64,000 bases of DNA from Sphingomonas sp. (lineage in GTDB: Bacteria > Pseudomonadota > Alphaproteobacteria > Sphingomonadales > Sphingomonadaceae), in contig NZ_QFOB01000007.1 in assembly GCF_003248515.1 (NCBI RefSeq), positions 62,001-126,000 on the forward strand, given 5' to 3'. Positions 34,340-43,412 of this stretch are shown piece by piece; within the stretch, counting starts at the first letter, position 1, and the number at the start of each line of letters is the position of its first letter. The notes below the pieces were generated by a model that saw only the letters and a list, made by a program, of their open reading frames with translations, did not search any database and was not told the DNA's origin. A program made the position numbers and the translations under genes.

Positions 34340-34966
34340 CTAGCGGAGGTTCCTGGCCCGCTCGATCGCCGCCAGCTTCTGCTCCACATCCGATCGCCAC
34401 GGGGCAGCCGCCGGCGCCCGGGAAAGCAGGCCGCGCCAGCTCTGCTCCGCGCCATCCAGATCGCCCGACTGGGCCAGCGCCAGCCCCAGAAAATAGGCCG
34501 GCGCCGGGCTGTCCGGCGCAAGCTGGGAGGCGTGCTGGAAAGCGTAGCGCGCAGGAGGCGTCACCATGCCATCCGCATATTGGGATATGGCATTTCCGAG
34601 CCCGATCCAGAGCATCACGCTCTTGGGGCGATGCTCGATCGCGGCGCGCAATATGCCCACCGCATAGGCCGGATCGCCGCTGCGGATCAGGCCATCCGAC
34701 GCATCCAGCGCCTGCGCGTCGACACCCACCTGCTCCAGCCAGCGGCCGCGTTCCTCGGCGAAGAGATTGGGCGGCGCGGCGCGATTGTCGCGCGGGCCGG
34801 TCGGGCGGCCGGGAAGCAACGGACTGCCCTGCCAGGCATAGCCGGCGAGCGCGACGAGCAGCGCCGCCGCGATCAGCTCGCCCACGGTGCGGGCGGGCCG
34901 GATCGCGATCCACAGGCCACCGACCAGCAGGAGGGCCAGCGCCGCGAGGATGATCCACCCGTTCAT
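34340..34966 (-). CDS. TPR protein of the cytochrome c maturation cluster (CcmI/CycH-like)
   Basis: A 208-residue protein: two N-terminal membrane segments (ILAALALLLVGGLWIAI and LIAAALLVALAGYAWQG), then a TPR domain of about three repeats (AVGILRAAIEHRPKSVMLWIGL and PAYFLGLALAQSGDLDGAEQ). This matches the apocytochrome-holding CcmI/CycH part of the haem ligation complex. It is shorter than typical CcmI. The start overlaps the end of ccmH. Confidence 0.82.
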   Translation of the reverse strand: MNGWIILAALALLLVGGLWIAIRPARTVGELIAAALLVALAGYAWQGSPLLPGRPTGPRDNRAAPPNLFAEERGRWLEQVGVDAQALDASDGLIRSGDPAYAVGILRAAIEHRPKSVMLWIGLGNAISQYADGMVTPPARYAFQHASQLAPDSPAPAYFLGLALAQSGDLDGAEQSWRGLLSRAPAAAPWRSDVEQKLAAIERARNLR

Positions 34967-35424
34967 CGCCGCCGCCGCTTCAGGCTGCCCAGCGCGATCA
35001 CGCCGCCGATGGCGAGCAGGATGAGCGGCGCGACCCACAGGATCGCCGTGTCCGCGCCAAGCTCGGGCTTGTACGATACCCAATTGCCGTAGCGCCGGAT
35101 CAGCCAGGCGCGCACCTCCTCCGGCTGTTCGCCCGCCTGGATGCGCTGGCGGACGAGGCTGCGCATATCGGCGGCGAGATCGGCATTGCTGTCCGCAATC
35201 GACTGGCCCTGGCAGACGAGGCAGCGCAGCGTTTCCATCAGCGCCTTGGCCTTCGCCTCCTGCGCGGGATCGGGAAGCTGCTCGTTGGCGAGCGGCGCCG
35301 AAGGCATGGTGCTGGCGGCAAGGACGGGCGCGGGCACGGACGACAGCGGAACGAGCGACAGGGCGGCGAGCGCCACGCCCGGCCACGGAGCGCGCGCACG
35401 CGCGATCGAACGGACGCCCCTCAC
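34963..35424 (-). CDS. ccmH: Cytochrome c-type biogenesis protein CcmH (thiol reductase)
   Basis: Membrane-anchored thioredox protein that keeps the apocytochrome CxxCH cysteines reduced for haem attachment. It has 153 residues, a signal peptide, the redox motif LRCLVCQGQSIADSNA, and a C-terminal membrane anchor (AILWVAPLILLAIGGVIAL). It overlaps ccmG at its start and the TPR gene at its stop. Confidence 0.94.
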   Translation of the reverse strand: MRGVRSIARARAPWPGVALAALSLVPLSSVPAPVLAASTMPSAPLANEQLPDPAQEAKAKALMETLRCLVCQGQSIADSNADLAADMRSLVRQRIQAGEQPEEVRAWLIRRYGNWVSYKPELGADTAILWVAPLILLAIGGVIALGSLKRRRR

Positions 35425-35972
35425 CGTGCCTCCTCCAGCGCCGCCTGCACGTCCGCCATGTCTTGCGGCATGATCGGGCCGATCTTCTGGAGGCGGATCA
35501 CGCCCTTGCCATCCACCACGAACGTCTCCGGCACGCCGGAGGAGCCGAGCGCGATCTGCACCTTGCTGGTCACATCGCTGCCGATGCGGGCATAGGGATT
35601 GCCATAGCGGGCGAGGAAGCCCGCCACGTCATCCGGACGATCGCGGATGGCGATGCCGACGATCGGCACATTGTTTTTCGCGAGCAATTCCAGCTGCGGC
35701 GCTTCGGCCGCGCACGGCACGCACCAGCTGGCGAAGATGTTGACGAGATGGGGCGTGCCCGTCGCGAGATCCGCGCTGGAAAGCCCCTGCACGCCCGGCG
35801 TGGCGGCCGGCAGCGCGAAGGCGGGCAAGGGCGCGCCGATCATCTTCGAGGTGATCGTGGGATCGTCCGGCTTGCGCAGCCCGATGATGAAGATGGTGGC
35901 GAGCAGGATGAAGCCCACCAGCGGCACCCACAGCAGCCAGGGGCGGCGCCTGGCGCCATCGGGCGCGTTCAT
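35421..35972 (-). CDS. ccmG: Thiol:disulfide interchange protein CcmG/DsbE
   Basis: Periplasmic, membrane-tethered thioredoxin of 183 residues that passes electrons to CcmH or apocytochrome. The anchor is LWVPLVGFILLATIFIIGL and the active site is FASWCVPCAAEAP. GVPETFVVDGKGVI contains the cis-proline loop. The start MNAPDGARRR overlaps the ccmF stop. Confidence 0.94.
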   Translation of the reverse strand: MNAPDGARRRPWLLWVPLVGFILLATIFIIGLRKPDDPTITSKMIGAPLPAFALPAATPGVQGLSSADLATGTPHLVNIFASWCVPCAAEAPQLELLAKNNVPIVGIAIRDRPDDVAGFLARYGNPYARIGSDVTSKVQIALGSSGVPETFVVDGKGVIRLQKIGPIMPQDMADVQAALEEAR

Positions 35973-37927
35973 GCCAGAGCCTCCCGGTTCTTCGCCGAAC
36001 GCCGCTCGCGCAGCAGGCGGCCGACAAGGGCCAGCGCGCCACCCAGCGCCACGAGGCCGCCGCCCGCCCAGATGAGCGTGACGAAAGGCTTCCACCACAG
36101 GCGCAGCTGCCAGCGCCCATCCTCGGCCTGAGCACCCAGCACCGTATAGAGCTGGCCGTTCCAGGCCGTGAGGATCGCGCTCTCGCTCGTCTCGGTCGGC
36201 GGCGCCCAATAATAGCGTGCCTGCGGGCGCAGCATCACCTTGCCGCCCCCGCGCGATGCCTCCAGCACCGCTTCCATCGATGTCCAGTTGGCGCCGAAGC
36301 CGGGCGTGACACTGGTGAGCGTGACACGCCACGGGCCGACGGCCACCTTGTCCCCCACCGAGGCCGCCACCAGCCGCTCGGCCGTGAAGGCGCTGTCGCA
36401 GGCCATGCCCGCCAGCGCCACGCCGATGCCGAGATGCGCGATCACCATGCCCCAGGTGAAAAGCGGGGTGCGGCGCAGATTGCGCCCGATCAGCGGCTCG
36501 ATCGAGCCCAGCACGATCCCGAACGAGAGGCCGAGCCCCAGCAGCGGCAGGATGCCGATGGCGGGAGCCGCGATCTTCGTGGCGACCAGCGCGACAAGGA
36601 CGAGCGCGGCGGCCGGGGCGAGCCGGCGCAGCAGCGGCTTCATATCCTCGCGTCGCCACCGCATCAGCGGCCCCGCGACCATCACCACGCCGAGGATCAG
36701 CGCCAGCGGCCCCGCCGCGCTGTTGAAATAGGGCGGCCCCACCGAGAGCTTCTCACCCGTCACGCCTTCCAGAATCAGCGGATAGAGCGTGCCGACCAGC
36801 ACGATGCCCAGGATCACCGACAGGAGCAGATTGTTGAGCACGAGGCTGCCCTCGCGGCTGAGCGCATCGAAGCGCGAGCCTTCCCGCACGGTGCCGACGC
36901 GCAGCGCGAACAGGATCAGCGCGCCGCCGATATAAAGCGCGAGCAGGCCCAGCAGGAAGCTCCCCCGGCGCGGATCGACCGCGAAGGCATGCACGCTGGT
37001 GAGGATGCCAGACCGGACGAGGAAGGTGCCCACCATGCTCATCGAGAAGGCGACGACTCCCAGCATCACCGTCCAGGCGCGCAGCCCGTCGCGCGTGGCC
37101 AGCACCGTCACCGAATGCAGCAGGGCCGTCGCCGCCAGCCACGGCATGAGCGAGGCATTCTCCACCGGATCCCAGAACCACCAGCCGCCCCAGCCCAGCT
37201 CATAATAGGCCCAGTAGCTGCCGGCGGTGATGCCGATGGTGAGGAAGATCCACGCGCCGAGCACCCAGGGCCGCATCGCGCGCGCGAAGGCGGGGCCGAC
37301 ATCGCGCGTGACGAGTGCGCCGATCGCGAAGGAGAAGGCCACCGAAAGCCCGACATAGCCGATGTAGAGCGTCGGCGGATGGAAGGCGAGGCCCGGATCC
37401 TGCAGCAGCGGATTGAGCCCCTGCCCCTCCACCGCCGGCGGCGAGAGGCGCGCGAAGGGATTCGAGGCGAAAAGCAGGAAGGCATAGAAGCCGAGGCCGA
37501 TCGCCGCCTGCCCGCCCAGCGTGGCGATCAGGGTGCGCTCGTTCAGCCGCCGCTCCAGCAGCGCAACCGCGCCGCCCGCCACCGACAGGATCGAAACCCA
37601 CATCAGCATCGAACCTTCGTGATTCCCCCAGGAGGCGGCGAAGCGATAGAGGAAGGGCTTCTCGCTATGATCGTTCTGCGCCACGAGCAGCACCGAAAGA
37701 TCGACCCGTACGAACAGCAGGATCAGAAGCGCGAAGGCGATGCAGGTGAGCAGCCCCTGCGCCACCGCGACGGGGCGGATGGCGCGGCCGATCTGCCCTG
37801 CCTCCGCACCCCCGCCGTCCGCATCCGCGCCGAGCGGCGATCGGAGGAAGAGGATCACCAGCACCAGTTGCAGCGCGCAGAGCGCCGCGCCCAGCCACAG
37901 CGCCGCGAGGCCGGCTTCGGCGATCAC
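35969..37927 (-). CDS. ccmF: Haem lyase CcmF
   Basis: Large integral membrane protein of the haem-handling family that ligates haem to apocytochrome c with CcmH and CcmI. It has 652 residues and about 14 membrane segments. The WWD signature region reads GWGGWWFWDPVENAS, preceded by ASWGNHEGSM, and conserved His residues lie in the adjacent loops. It overlaps ccmE and ccmG on either side. Confidence 0.96.
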   Translation of the reverse strand: MIAEAGLAALWLGAALCALQLVLVILFLRSPLGADADGGGAEAGQIGRAIRPVAVAQGLLTCIAFALLILLFVRVDLSVLLVAQNDHSEKPFLYRFAASWGNHEGSMLMWVSILSVAGGAVALLERRLNERTLIATLGGQAAIGLGFYAFLLFASNPFARLSPPAVEGQGLNPLLQDPGLAFHPPTLYIGYVGLSVAFSFAIGALVTRDVGPAFARAMRPWVLGAWIFLTIGITAGSYWAYYELGWGGWWFWDPVENASLMPWLAATALLHSVTVLATRDGLRAWTVMLGVVAFSMSMVGTFLVRSGILTSVHAFAVDPRRGSFLLGLLALYIGGALILFALRVGTVREGSRFDALSREGSLVLNNLLLSVILGIVLVGTLYPLILEGVTGEKLSVGPPYFNSAAGPLALILGVVMVAGPLMRWRREDMKPLLRRLAPAAALVLVALVATKIAAPAIGILPLLGLGLSFGIVLGSIEPLIGRNLRRTPLFTWGMVIAHLGIGVALAGMACDSAFTAERLVAASVGDKVAVGPWRVTLTSVTPGFGANWTSMEAVLEASRGGGKVMLRPQARYYWAPPTETSESAILTAWNGQLYTVLGAQAEDGRWQLRLWWKPFVTLIWAGGGLVALGGALALVGRLLRERRSAKNREALA

Positions 37928-38391
37928 TGCGCCTTGGCCTTCCCGTCGGCTTCCAGGCTGCCGCTCTTGTGCATCGCGCCCGCCACCTGCGGCGGCATGT
38001 AGCGCTCGTCATGCTTGGCGAGGATCTGGTCCGCCACGAACTGGCCGGAGGAATCGAAGCGCCCATCGGCGACCACGCCCGATCCTTCCTTGAACAGGGC
38101 CGGCACGATGCCGGAAAAGCGCACCGGCACGGTCGCGGCGCCATCGGTGACGAGGAAGCGGATCGTGACGCCATCGGGCAGCCGGCTGATCGATCCCTTC
38201 GTGACCATGCCCCCCAGCCGCACGGCACGGCCGGGTGCCACATGATCGCGCGCCGCATCGCTCGGCGTGTAGAAATAGGCGGCCTGATCCTTGAGCGCGG
38301 ACATGGCGAGCAGGGCCGCGCCGATCAGCGCCGCCACCGCGAGCAGGGCCAGCGTCAGACGCTGGTGCTTGGCCTTCATCCCGCTTGCCAT
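37924..38391 (-). CDS. ccmE: Cytochrome c maturation protein CcmE (haem chaperone)
   Basis: Periplasmic haem chaperone, 155 residues, that binds haem covalently through the His of ILAKHDERYMPPQV and delivers it to CcmF. An N-terminal anchor (LTLALLAVAALIGAALL) precedes the OB-fold with FLVTDGAATVPVRFSGI. I took the ATG that overlaps the ccmD stop as TGATG; a GTG three bases upstream and an ATG 12 bases downstream are also possible. Confidence 0.94.
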   Translation of the reverse strand: MASGMKAKHQRLTLALLAVAALIGAALLAMSALKDQAAYFYTPSDAARDHVAPGRAVRLGGMVTKGSISRLPDGVTIRFLVTDGAATVPVRFSGIVPALFKEGSGVVADGRFDSSGQFVADQILAKHDERYMPPQVAGAMHKSGSLEADGKAKAQ

Positions 38392-38522
38392 CACCGATCC
38401 CGCAGCCGCTCCGCGCGGGCCTCGGCGCGGCGCAGCGCTGTCCAGGCCCAGCCGACCAGGCCGAGCGTGGCGACGATCGCCACCGCATAGGCGGCGATCA
38501 CGAAGGGCCAGCCCCCGATCAT
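38391..38522 (-). CDS. ccmD: Haem exporter protein CcmD
   Basis: A 43-residue protein with one membrane helix (FVIAAYAVAIVATLGLVGWA) and a basic tail (LRRAEARAERLRDR). That is the standard CcmD layout, and the position between ccmC and ccmE is its canonical place. CcmD helps release holo-CcmE from the CcmABC complex. It starts 10 bases after the ccmC stop. Confidence 0.88.
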   Translation of the reverse strand: MIGGWPFVIAAYAVAIVATLGLVGWAWTALRRAEARAERLRDR

Positions 38523-38532
38523 CGAACCATCC

Positions 38533-39249
38533 TCATGCCGTCGCGAGCCTCTTCATCCGTGCCTCGACCTTGGCATCCGCCAGCAGCGCCCGCATCCGCA
38601 TCAGCACGATCGCGCCGAACAGCAGGGTGAAGCCCAGCGCCGAAAGCGGCAGCGGCCACAGCAGGCTACGATCGATCGACGTGCCCGACAGGCCGATGCT
38701 CTGCCCCTGATGCAGCGTGCGCCACCACAGGACGGAATAATGGATCACCGGCAGGTTCACCGCGCCGACGATGCCGTAAATCGCGGTGATGCGCTGGCCA
38801 CCGGGGCTGCGCCCCGCCGCATTGGCGAGCGCGACATAGCCGATATAGAGAAAGAACAGGACGAGCATCGACGTGAGCCGTCCATCCCATTCCCACCATG
38901 TGCCCCAGGTGGGCCGCCCCCAGATCGATCCGGTGGCGAGGCAGACGGCGGCATAGACCGCGCCCGGCACGGCCATCGCGCGCGCCGCGACCGAACTTAG
39001 CGGATGGCGCCAGACGAGCTGGGCGAAGCTGGCCGCCGCGATGCCGGACCATCCCGCCATGCCGAGCCAGGCGGCGGGAACATGGATGTACATGATCCGC
39101 ACCGTCTGCCCCTGCAGATAATCGGAAGGCGTGATGACGAGCCCGCCGACGAGCGCGACCGCGATCAGCAGCGCCCCGCTCCAGCCGAACCAGGCGGTCA
39201 GCGGGCGGGCGATGGCGAGGAAGCGCGCGGGATTGGCGAAGCGATGCAT
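38533..39249 (-). CDS. ccmC: Haem exporter protein CcmC
   Basis: Six-segment membrane protein of 238 residues that loads haem onto CcmE. The WWD motif GTWWEWDGRLTSML and flanking His residues (YIHVPAAWLGM, INxPVIHYSV-like) are clear. The start MHRFANPARF was chosen; the frame is open for another 390 codons only antisense to the transporter gene. It is the first gene of the ccm run, so ccmA and ccmB are not upstream. Confidence 0.95.
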   Translation of the reverse strand: MHRFANPARFLAIARPLTAWFGWSGALLIAVALVGGLVITPSDYLQGQTVRIMYIHVPAAWLGMAGWSGIAAASFAQLVWRHPLSSVAARAMAVPGAVYAAVCLATGSIWGRPTWGTWWEWDGRLTSMLVLFFLYIGYVALANAAGRSPGGQRITAIYGIVGAVNLPVIHYSVLWWRTLHQGQSIGLSGTSIDRSLLWPLPLSALGFTLLFGAIVLMRMRALLADAKVEARMKRLATA

Positions 39250-39426
39250 CAAGCGTCCGAAGAGGGCTGAGTGCCGGATAGTATAAGCGCCGCCCGGAGG
39301 AAAGCTGCCTAAAGTCTGGTTCGACAGGGCCGAACCGGCGGCCCTACGGCTATCCGCGCCCCGTAATGTGGCACCGGCCCGTCCCATCGCTTGCGGAAGC
39401 GGGCGCCAGCGGCCAAGCGCTCGATC

Positions 39427-40344
39427 ATGTCCGCCGCCGCTCTTCCCCCCGATCGCCCGTTGCTGGGGATGGGATTGCGAATCGTCAGCGCGACCTGCTT
39501 CGCCTTCATGGCCGCATTGCTGAAGGGGGCGAGCGGGCGCGGTGCCGATACGGTGGAAATGATGTTCTACAGGAGCATCGGCGCGTTGCCGATCGTCTTC
39601 CTCTGGACGCTGGCCGGGCCAGGCCTGGATCATCTGGCCACGCGCCGGCCGATCGCGCATCTCACCCGATCGATCATCGGCACGATTTCGATGTTCTGCA
39701 CCTTCGGTGCGCTCTCGCTGCTCCCGCTCGGCGAGGCGACCACGATCACCTATACCGCGCCGATCTTCGCCACCCTGTTTTCGGCCGCCCTGCTGCACGA
39801 AAGGATCGGCCCGCATCGTTGGGTGGCGGTGGCGATCGGCTTTGCCGGGATGATGCTGGTGGTGCGGCCGGGCGGCGCCGGCTTCGCCCCGCTGGGCGTC
39901 GCGCTGGCGATCGCGGCGGCACTCGCCACATCGGCGGTGATGATCACGCTGCGCCAGATCGGCAAGACGGAGCATACGGCGGCGATCGTCTTCTGGTTCA
40001 CCACGTTCGGCGCCGTCGTGGGCGGCGCGCTGCTGCCGATCTTCGGCCACATCCATGATCCGATCACCTATGCGCTGCTGATCGGCGGTGGCCTGTGCGG
40101 CGGGGCGGCCCAGATCAGCATGACGAGTTCGCTGCGCTACGCGCCCGTCTCCAGCGTCGTGCCGTTCGATTATCTCCAGATCCTCTGGGCGACCTTGATC
40201 GGATGGATGATCTTCGCATCCCCGCCCACGGGAAGCGCGCTGTGCGGCGCGGCGCTGATCGCTGCCAGCGGAATCTACACCGCCTATCGCGAGCATCGTA
40301 AGGGGCAGGAACCGAAGCAGGCGCTGGCGACGGCTGAAGGCTGA
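39427..40344 (+). CDS. DMT family transporter (EamA)
   Basis: A 305-residue protein of ten hydrophobic segments forming two EamA repeats, typical of drug/metabolite exporters. LGEATTITYTAPIFATLFSA and APVSSVVPFDYLQILWATL are the characteristic sixth-helix-type segments of the two halves. The ATG at 39427 is preferred; an upstream TTG at 39391 adds only 12 charged residues. Substrate unknown. It diverges from ccmC. Confidence 0.92.
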   Translation: MSAAALPPDRPLLGMGLRIVSATCFAFMAALLKGASGRGADTVEMMFYRSIGALPIVFLWTLAGPGLDHLATRRPIAHLTRSIIGTISMFCTFGALSLLPLGEATTITYTAPIFATLFSAALLHERIGPHRWVAVAIGFAGMMLVVRPGGAGFAPLGVALAIAAALATSAVMITLRQIGKTEHTAAIVFWFTTFGAVVGGALLPIFGHIHDPITYALLIGGGLCGGAAQISMTSSLRYAPVSSVVPFDYLQILWATLIGWMIFASPPTGSALCGAALIAASGIYTAYREHRKGQEPKQALATAEG

Positions 40345-40507
40345 AAGGCCCGCATGGCCGATCCCGTCCACGGCTCTTCCCCGCGATGGATCCAGCGCCC
40401 GCAGCGCCATGGGGGACGAAGCGATTCCTTGTGGAGATCATGGCCGGCTGGCGGGCTTGCCCCGATCCGCAGCGGCACCCGAAACGCCGATCGGCAACTG
40501 GAAATGC

Positions 40508-40585
40508 TGGGGCGATCGACGGGGATTGAACCCGCAACCTCCGGTACCACAAACCGGCGCTCTAACCAATTGAGCTACGATCGCC
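40508..40585 (-). tRNA. tRNA-His (anticodon GTG)
   Basis: A cloverleaf with encoded CCA. The acceptor GCGATCG pairs with CGATCGC, and the extra G-1 opposite C73 that marks tRNA-His is present. The anticodon arm CCGGT/ACCGG encloses TTGTGGT, giving GTG. The T-loop is TTCAATC. Confidence 0.96.
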
Positions 40586-40840
40586 GCACATGCCCGTCGG
40601 CGGCGACGCCCTTACGGTCGACTGGGGCGCCCGGTCAAGCCGCGCCGATCGCGCGATCTTCCGCTTCCGCCACTTCCGCCTTCCTGTGGCCCTGCGGCAC
40701 CACTGCCCACGCCCGCCCGGATCGCATGCTTCTTCGGCAGACAATATGGCGGCCAGCACGCTCGCAGGCAGTGCGAATCCGGATGGAGAGAGATCCTCGG
40801 CACGCCCGCTTCGCGAGCCGGCACGGGCCGCCGGCCCTGC

Positions 40841-41515
40841 CTAGAGCGTGGCGGCGATGGCGCGGGCCGCGGCGTCGGGATCCACCGCCTTGGTGATCGG
40901 GCGTCCCACCACGATGATCGAGGCACCCGAATCGATCGCGGCGCGCGGCGTGATGACGCGCTTCTGATCGCCCACCTCGCCGCCGGCCGGCCGCACGCCG
41001 GGCACGACGAAGAAGCCGTGCTTCCAGCGCGCCCGCGCGGCCGCCACCTCATCGCCGGAGCAGACGATGCCATCCAGCCCCGCCTCCGCCGCCAGATCGG
41101 CAAGGCGCGCGACCTGCGAGGATGGTTCCGAGGCAACGCCGATCGAGCCCAGATCGGCGGCATCGAGGCTCGTCAGCACCGTGACGCCCACCACCTTCGT
41201 GCCCGGCGGTGCGGCGGCCTTGGCATCCTCCATCATCGCGCGACCGCCCGATGCGTGGATCGTCAGTATGGCCGGCGAAAGATGGTGGAGCGCCTGCACG
41301 GCACTGGCGACCGTATTCGGAATGTCGTGCAGCTTCAGATCGAGGAAGATGGGCAGGCCCAGCGCCGCCACCTCGCGCACGCCGGCGGCGCCGTTCGCCA
41401 CGAAGAATTCCAGCCCGAGCTTGAGCCCGCCGACATGATTGCGCACCCGCCCGGCAATCGCCAGCGCACGGCCGAGATCGGGCGTATCGAGCGCGACATA
41501 GATGCGGCTGCCCAT
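40841..41515 (-). CDS. pyrF: Orotidine-5'-phosphate decarboxylase
   Basis: Last step of de novo UMP synthesis. It is a 224-residue TIM barrel with catalytic DLKLHDIPNTV and the phosphate-binding PGVRPAGGEVGDQKR and IIVVGRPITKA segments. It overlaps the LapA-like gene as TGATG, so the two are probably co-translated. Confidence 0.96.
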   Translation of the reverse strand: MGSRIYVALDTPDLGRALAIAGRVRNHVGGLKLGLEFFVANGAAGVREVAALGLPIFLDLKLHDIPNTVASAVQALHHLSPAILTIHASGGRAMMEDAKAAAPPGTKVVGVTVLTSLDAADLGSIGVASEPSSQVARLADLAAEAGLDGIVCSGDEVAAARARWKHGFFVVPGVRPAGGEVGDQKRVITPRAAIDSGASIIVVGRPITKAVDPDAAARAIAATL

Positions 41516-41808
41516 CAGAAGGGCTCCGCGGGCGCGGCGATATCCTGCGGCAAAGGCGATGCGGGCGGGGTGGCGGCGAGGCGCGTCTGTTCGGTCATGC
41601 GGCGCTGATAGCGCCAGCGCTGCACATGATGCCAGATGTAGAGCGGCACGAAACCGAGCAAAAAGGCGATGAGCAGCAGCACGGGCAATTTGGCGTCGGC
41701 CTTCAGCCCGCCGAAGAGATCCAGCGTCACCGACGTCCAGTTGTGAATCGAAAAGACCACGACGACGACAGTGATCGCGATCCAGAAGAGCGTTCTCAGG
41801 AAGCCCAT
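41515..41808 (-). CDS. LapA family membrane protein
   Basis: A 97-residue protein with two membrane segments (LFWIAITVVVVVFSIHNW and LPVLLLIAFLLGFVPLYIW) and a charged C-terminal tail, matching the lipopolysaccharide-assembly-protein-A (LapA) domain. In E. coli LapA takes part in control of LPS synthesis. In Alphaproteobacteria it is typically found between ihfB and pyrF; here the ihfB link is broken. Confidence 0.87.
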   Translation of the reverse strand: MGFLRTLFWIAITVVVVVFSIHNWTSVTLDLFGGLKADAKLPVLLLIAFLLGFVPLYIWHHVQRWRYQRRMTEQTRLAATPPASPLPQDIAAPAEPF

Positions 41809-41934
41809 GCAGCCACCCTATCGCGCTTCGACGCGGATGGCGACCCCGGAACGATCATAGCGCAGCATAAGGTTGCAAGCCTGCGCTCCGGCCGATATGT
41901 TCTTGCTTCGTTCAATGTTCGCCAGGAGCCGGCC

Positions 41935-43308
41935 TTGGCCAAACCGCATCGCCGTTACGTCTGCCAGGCCTGCGGATCGGCCACGTCGCGCTGGCAGGGG
42001 CAATGCGTCGATTGCGGCGAATGGAACAGCCTGGTGGAGGAAGCCGGCGGCGGCGTGGTGACTCCGTTCGCCGCCAAGCATGATCTTCGCTCCGGCGGGC
42101 GGACGATCGCGCTTTCGGGGCTGGATGCGGACGTGGCGCTGCCCGCGCGCCTTTCGCTGGGCATGGCGGAGCTGGATCGCGCGCTGGGTGGCGGCCTGGT
42201 GGCGGGATCCGCGACGCTGATCGGCGGCGATCCGGGCGTGGGCAAATCCACCCTGCTGCTGCAGGCCGCAGCAAAGCTGGCCGCGGGTGGCGCGCGCGTG
42301 GCCTATGTCTCGGGCGAGGAGGCTGCCGATCAGGTGCGCCTGCGCGCCCGACGCATGGGGCTGGGCCACGCCCCCGTGCAGCTGGGATCGGCCACCTCCG
42401 TGCGCGATATCCTCACCACGCTGGATGCGGGCGCGCCGCCCGCCCTGCTCGTGATCGATTCGATCCAGACGATGCACTCGGATCTGATCGAGGGCGCGCC
42501 GGGCACTGTCGGGCAGGTGCGCGCCTCCGCGCAGGAACTGATCCGCTACGCGAAGGAGCGTGGCACGGCGCTGATCCTGGTGGGGCACGTCACCAAGGAT
42601 GGCGCGATCGCCGGGCCGCGCGTGCTGGAGCATATGGTGGATACGGTGCTGGCCTTCGAAGGCGAGCGCAGCCACCAATATCGCATCCTGCGCGCCGTGA
42701 AGAACCGCTTCGGCGGCACGGACGAGATCGGCGTCTTCGCCATGGCCGAGAAAGGCCTGGAAGAGGTTTCCAATCCATCTGCCCTGTTCCTTACCGAACG
42801 GGGGGACGGCATTGCCGGCGCGACCGTCTTTCCCGCGATGGAGGGCACCCGGCCCGTGCTGGTGGAGATACAGGCGCTCGTGGTGCGGCTGGCCAGCGGG
42901 GCAACGCCGCGTCGCGCGGTGGTGGGCTGGGATTCGGGCCGGCTGGCGATGATTCTCGCCGTGCTGGAGGCGCGCTGCGGGCTCAGCTTCTCGACGGCGG
43001 AAGTCTATCTGAACGTGGCGGGTGGCTATCGCATCCAGGATCCGGCCGCCGATCTGGCAGTGGCGGCGGCGCTCGTCTCGGCCCTGTCGGAACGCCCCAT
43101 CGCGGCGGACGCGGTGGCATTTGGCGAGATCGCGCTCTCCGGCGAGGTGCGGCCGGTGGGCCATGCCGCGCTGCGCCTGAAGGAGGCCGCCAAGCTGGGA
43201 TTCGGCCGCGCGCTGGCCCCCGCCTCCACCAAGACGGACGGCAAGGGCATGCGGCTTTCAGGTTTCGCCACACTGGGCGCGCTGGTGGATAACGTGCTGG
43301 GGCGGTAG
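41935..43308 (+). CDS. radA: DNA repair protein RadA (Sms)
   Basis: RecA-like motor that promotes branch migration during homologous recombination. It has 457 residues. The N-terminal zinc finger is CQACGSATSRWQGQCVDC, Walker A is GGDPGVGKSTL, the RadA-specific motif is KNRFGGTDE, and a Lon-type C-terminal domain covers the last 150 residues. The start is the TTG giving LAKPHRRYVC with CAGGAG about 7 bases upstream; the longer frame upstream is antisense to the LapA-like gene. Confidence 0.95.
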   Translation: MAKPHRRYVCQACGSATSRWQGQCVDCGEWNSLVEEAGGGVVTPFAAKHDLRSGGRTIALSGLDADVALPARLSLGMAELDRALGGGLVAGSATLIGGDPGVGKSTLLLQAAAKLAAGGARVAYVSGEEAADQVRLRARRMGLGHAPVQLGSATSVRDILTTLDAGAPPALLVIDSIQTMHSDLIEGAPGTVGQVRASAQELIRYAKERGTALILVGHVTKDGAIAGPRVLEHMVDTVLAFEGERSHQYRILRAVKNRFGGTDEIGVFAMAEKGLEEVSNPSALFLTERGDGIAGATVFPAMEGTRPVLVEIQALVVRLASGATPRRAVVGWDSGRLAMILAVLEARCGLSFSTAEVYLNVAGGYRIQDPAADLAVAAALVSALSERPIAADAVAFGEIALSGEVRPVGHAALRLKEAAKLGFGRALAPASTKTDGKGMRLSGFATLGALVDNVLGR

Positions 43309-43379
43309 CGCCCTCTGCGCTCCCCGCGCGCGCAGGGAACCGAGGCGATGAACGCGATACGCTAATCCGGGCGCTCCGG

Positions 43380-43397
43380 CCCCCGCGTGCGCGGGGG
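43380..43397. terminator. Hairpin between convergent radA and hydroxybutyryl-CoA dehydrogenase
   Basis: Arms CCCCCGC and GCGGGGG close a GTGC loop between the two convergent stops. A T-run is absent, so this may be a shared weak terminator. Confidence 0.4.
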
Positions 43398-43412
43398 CGC
43401 GGCCCCCCGCCC

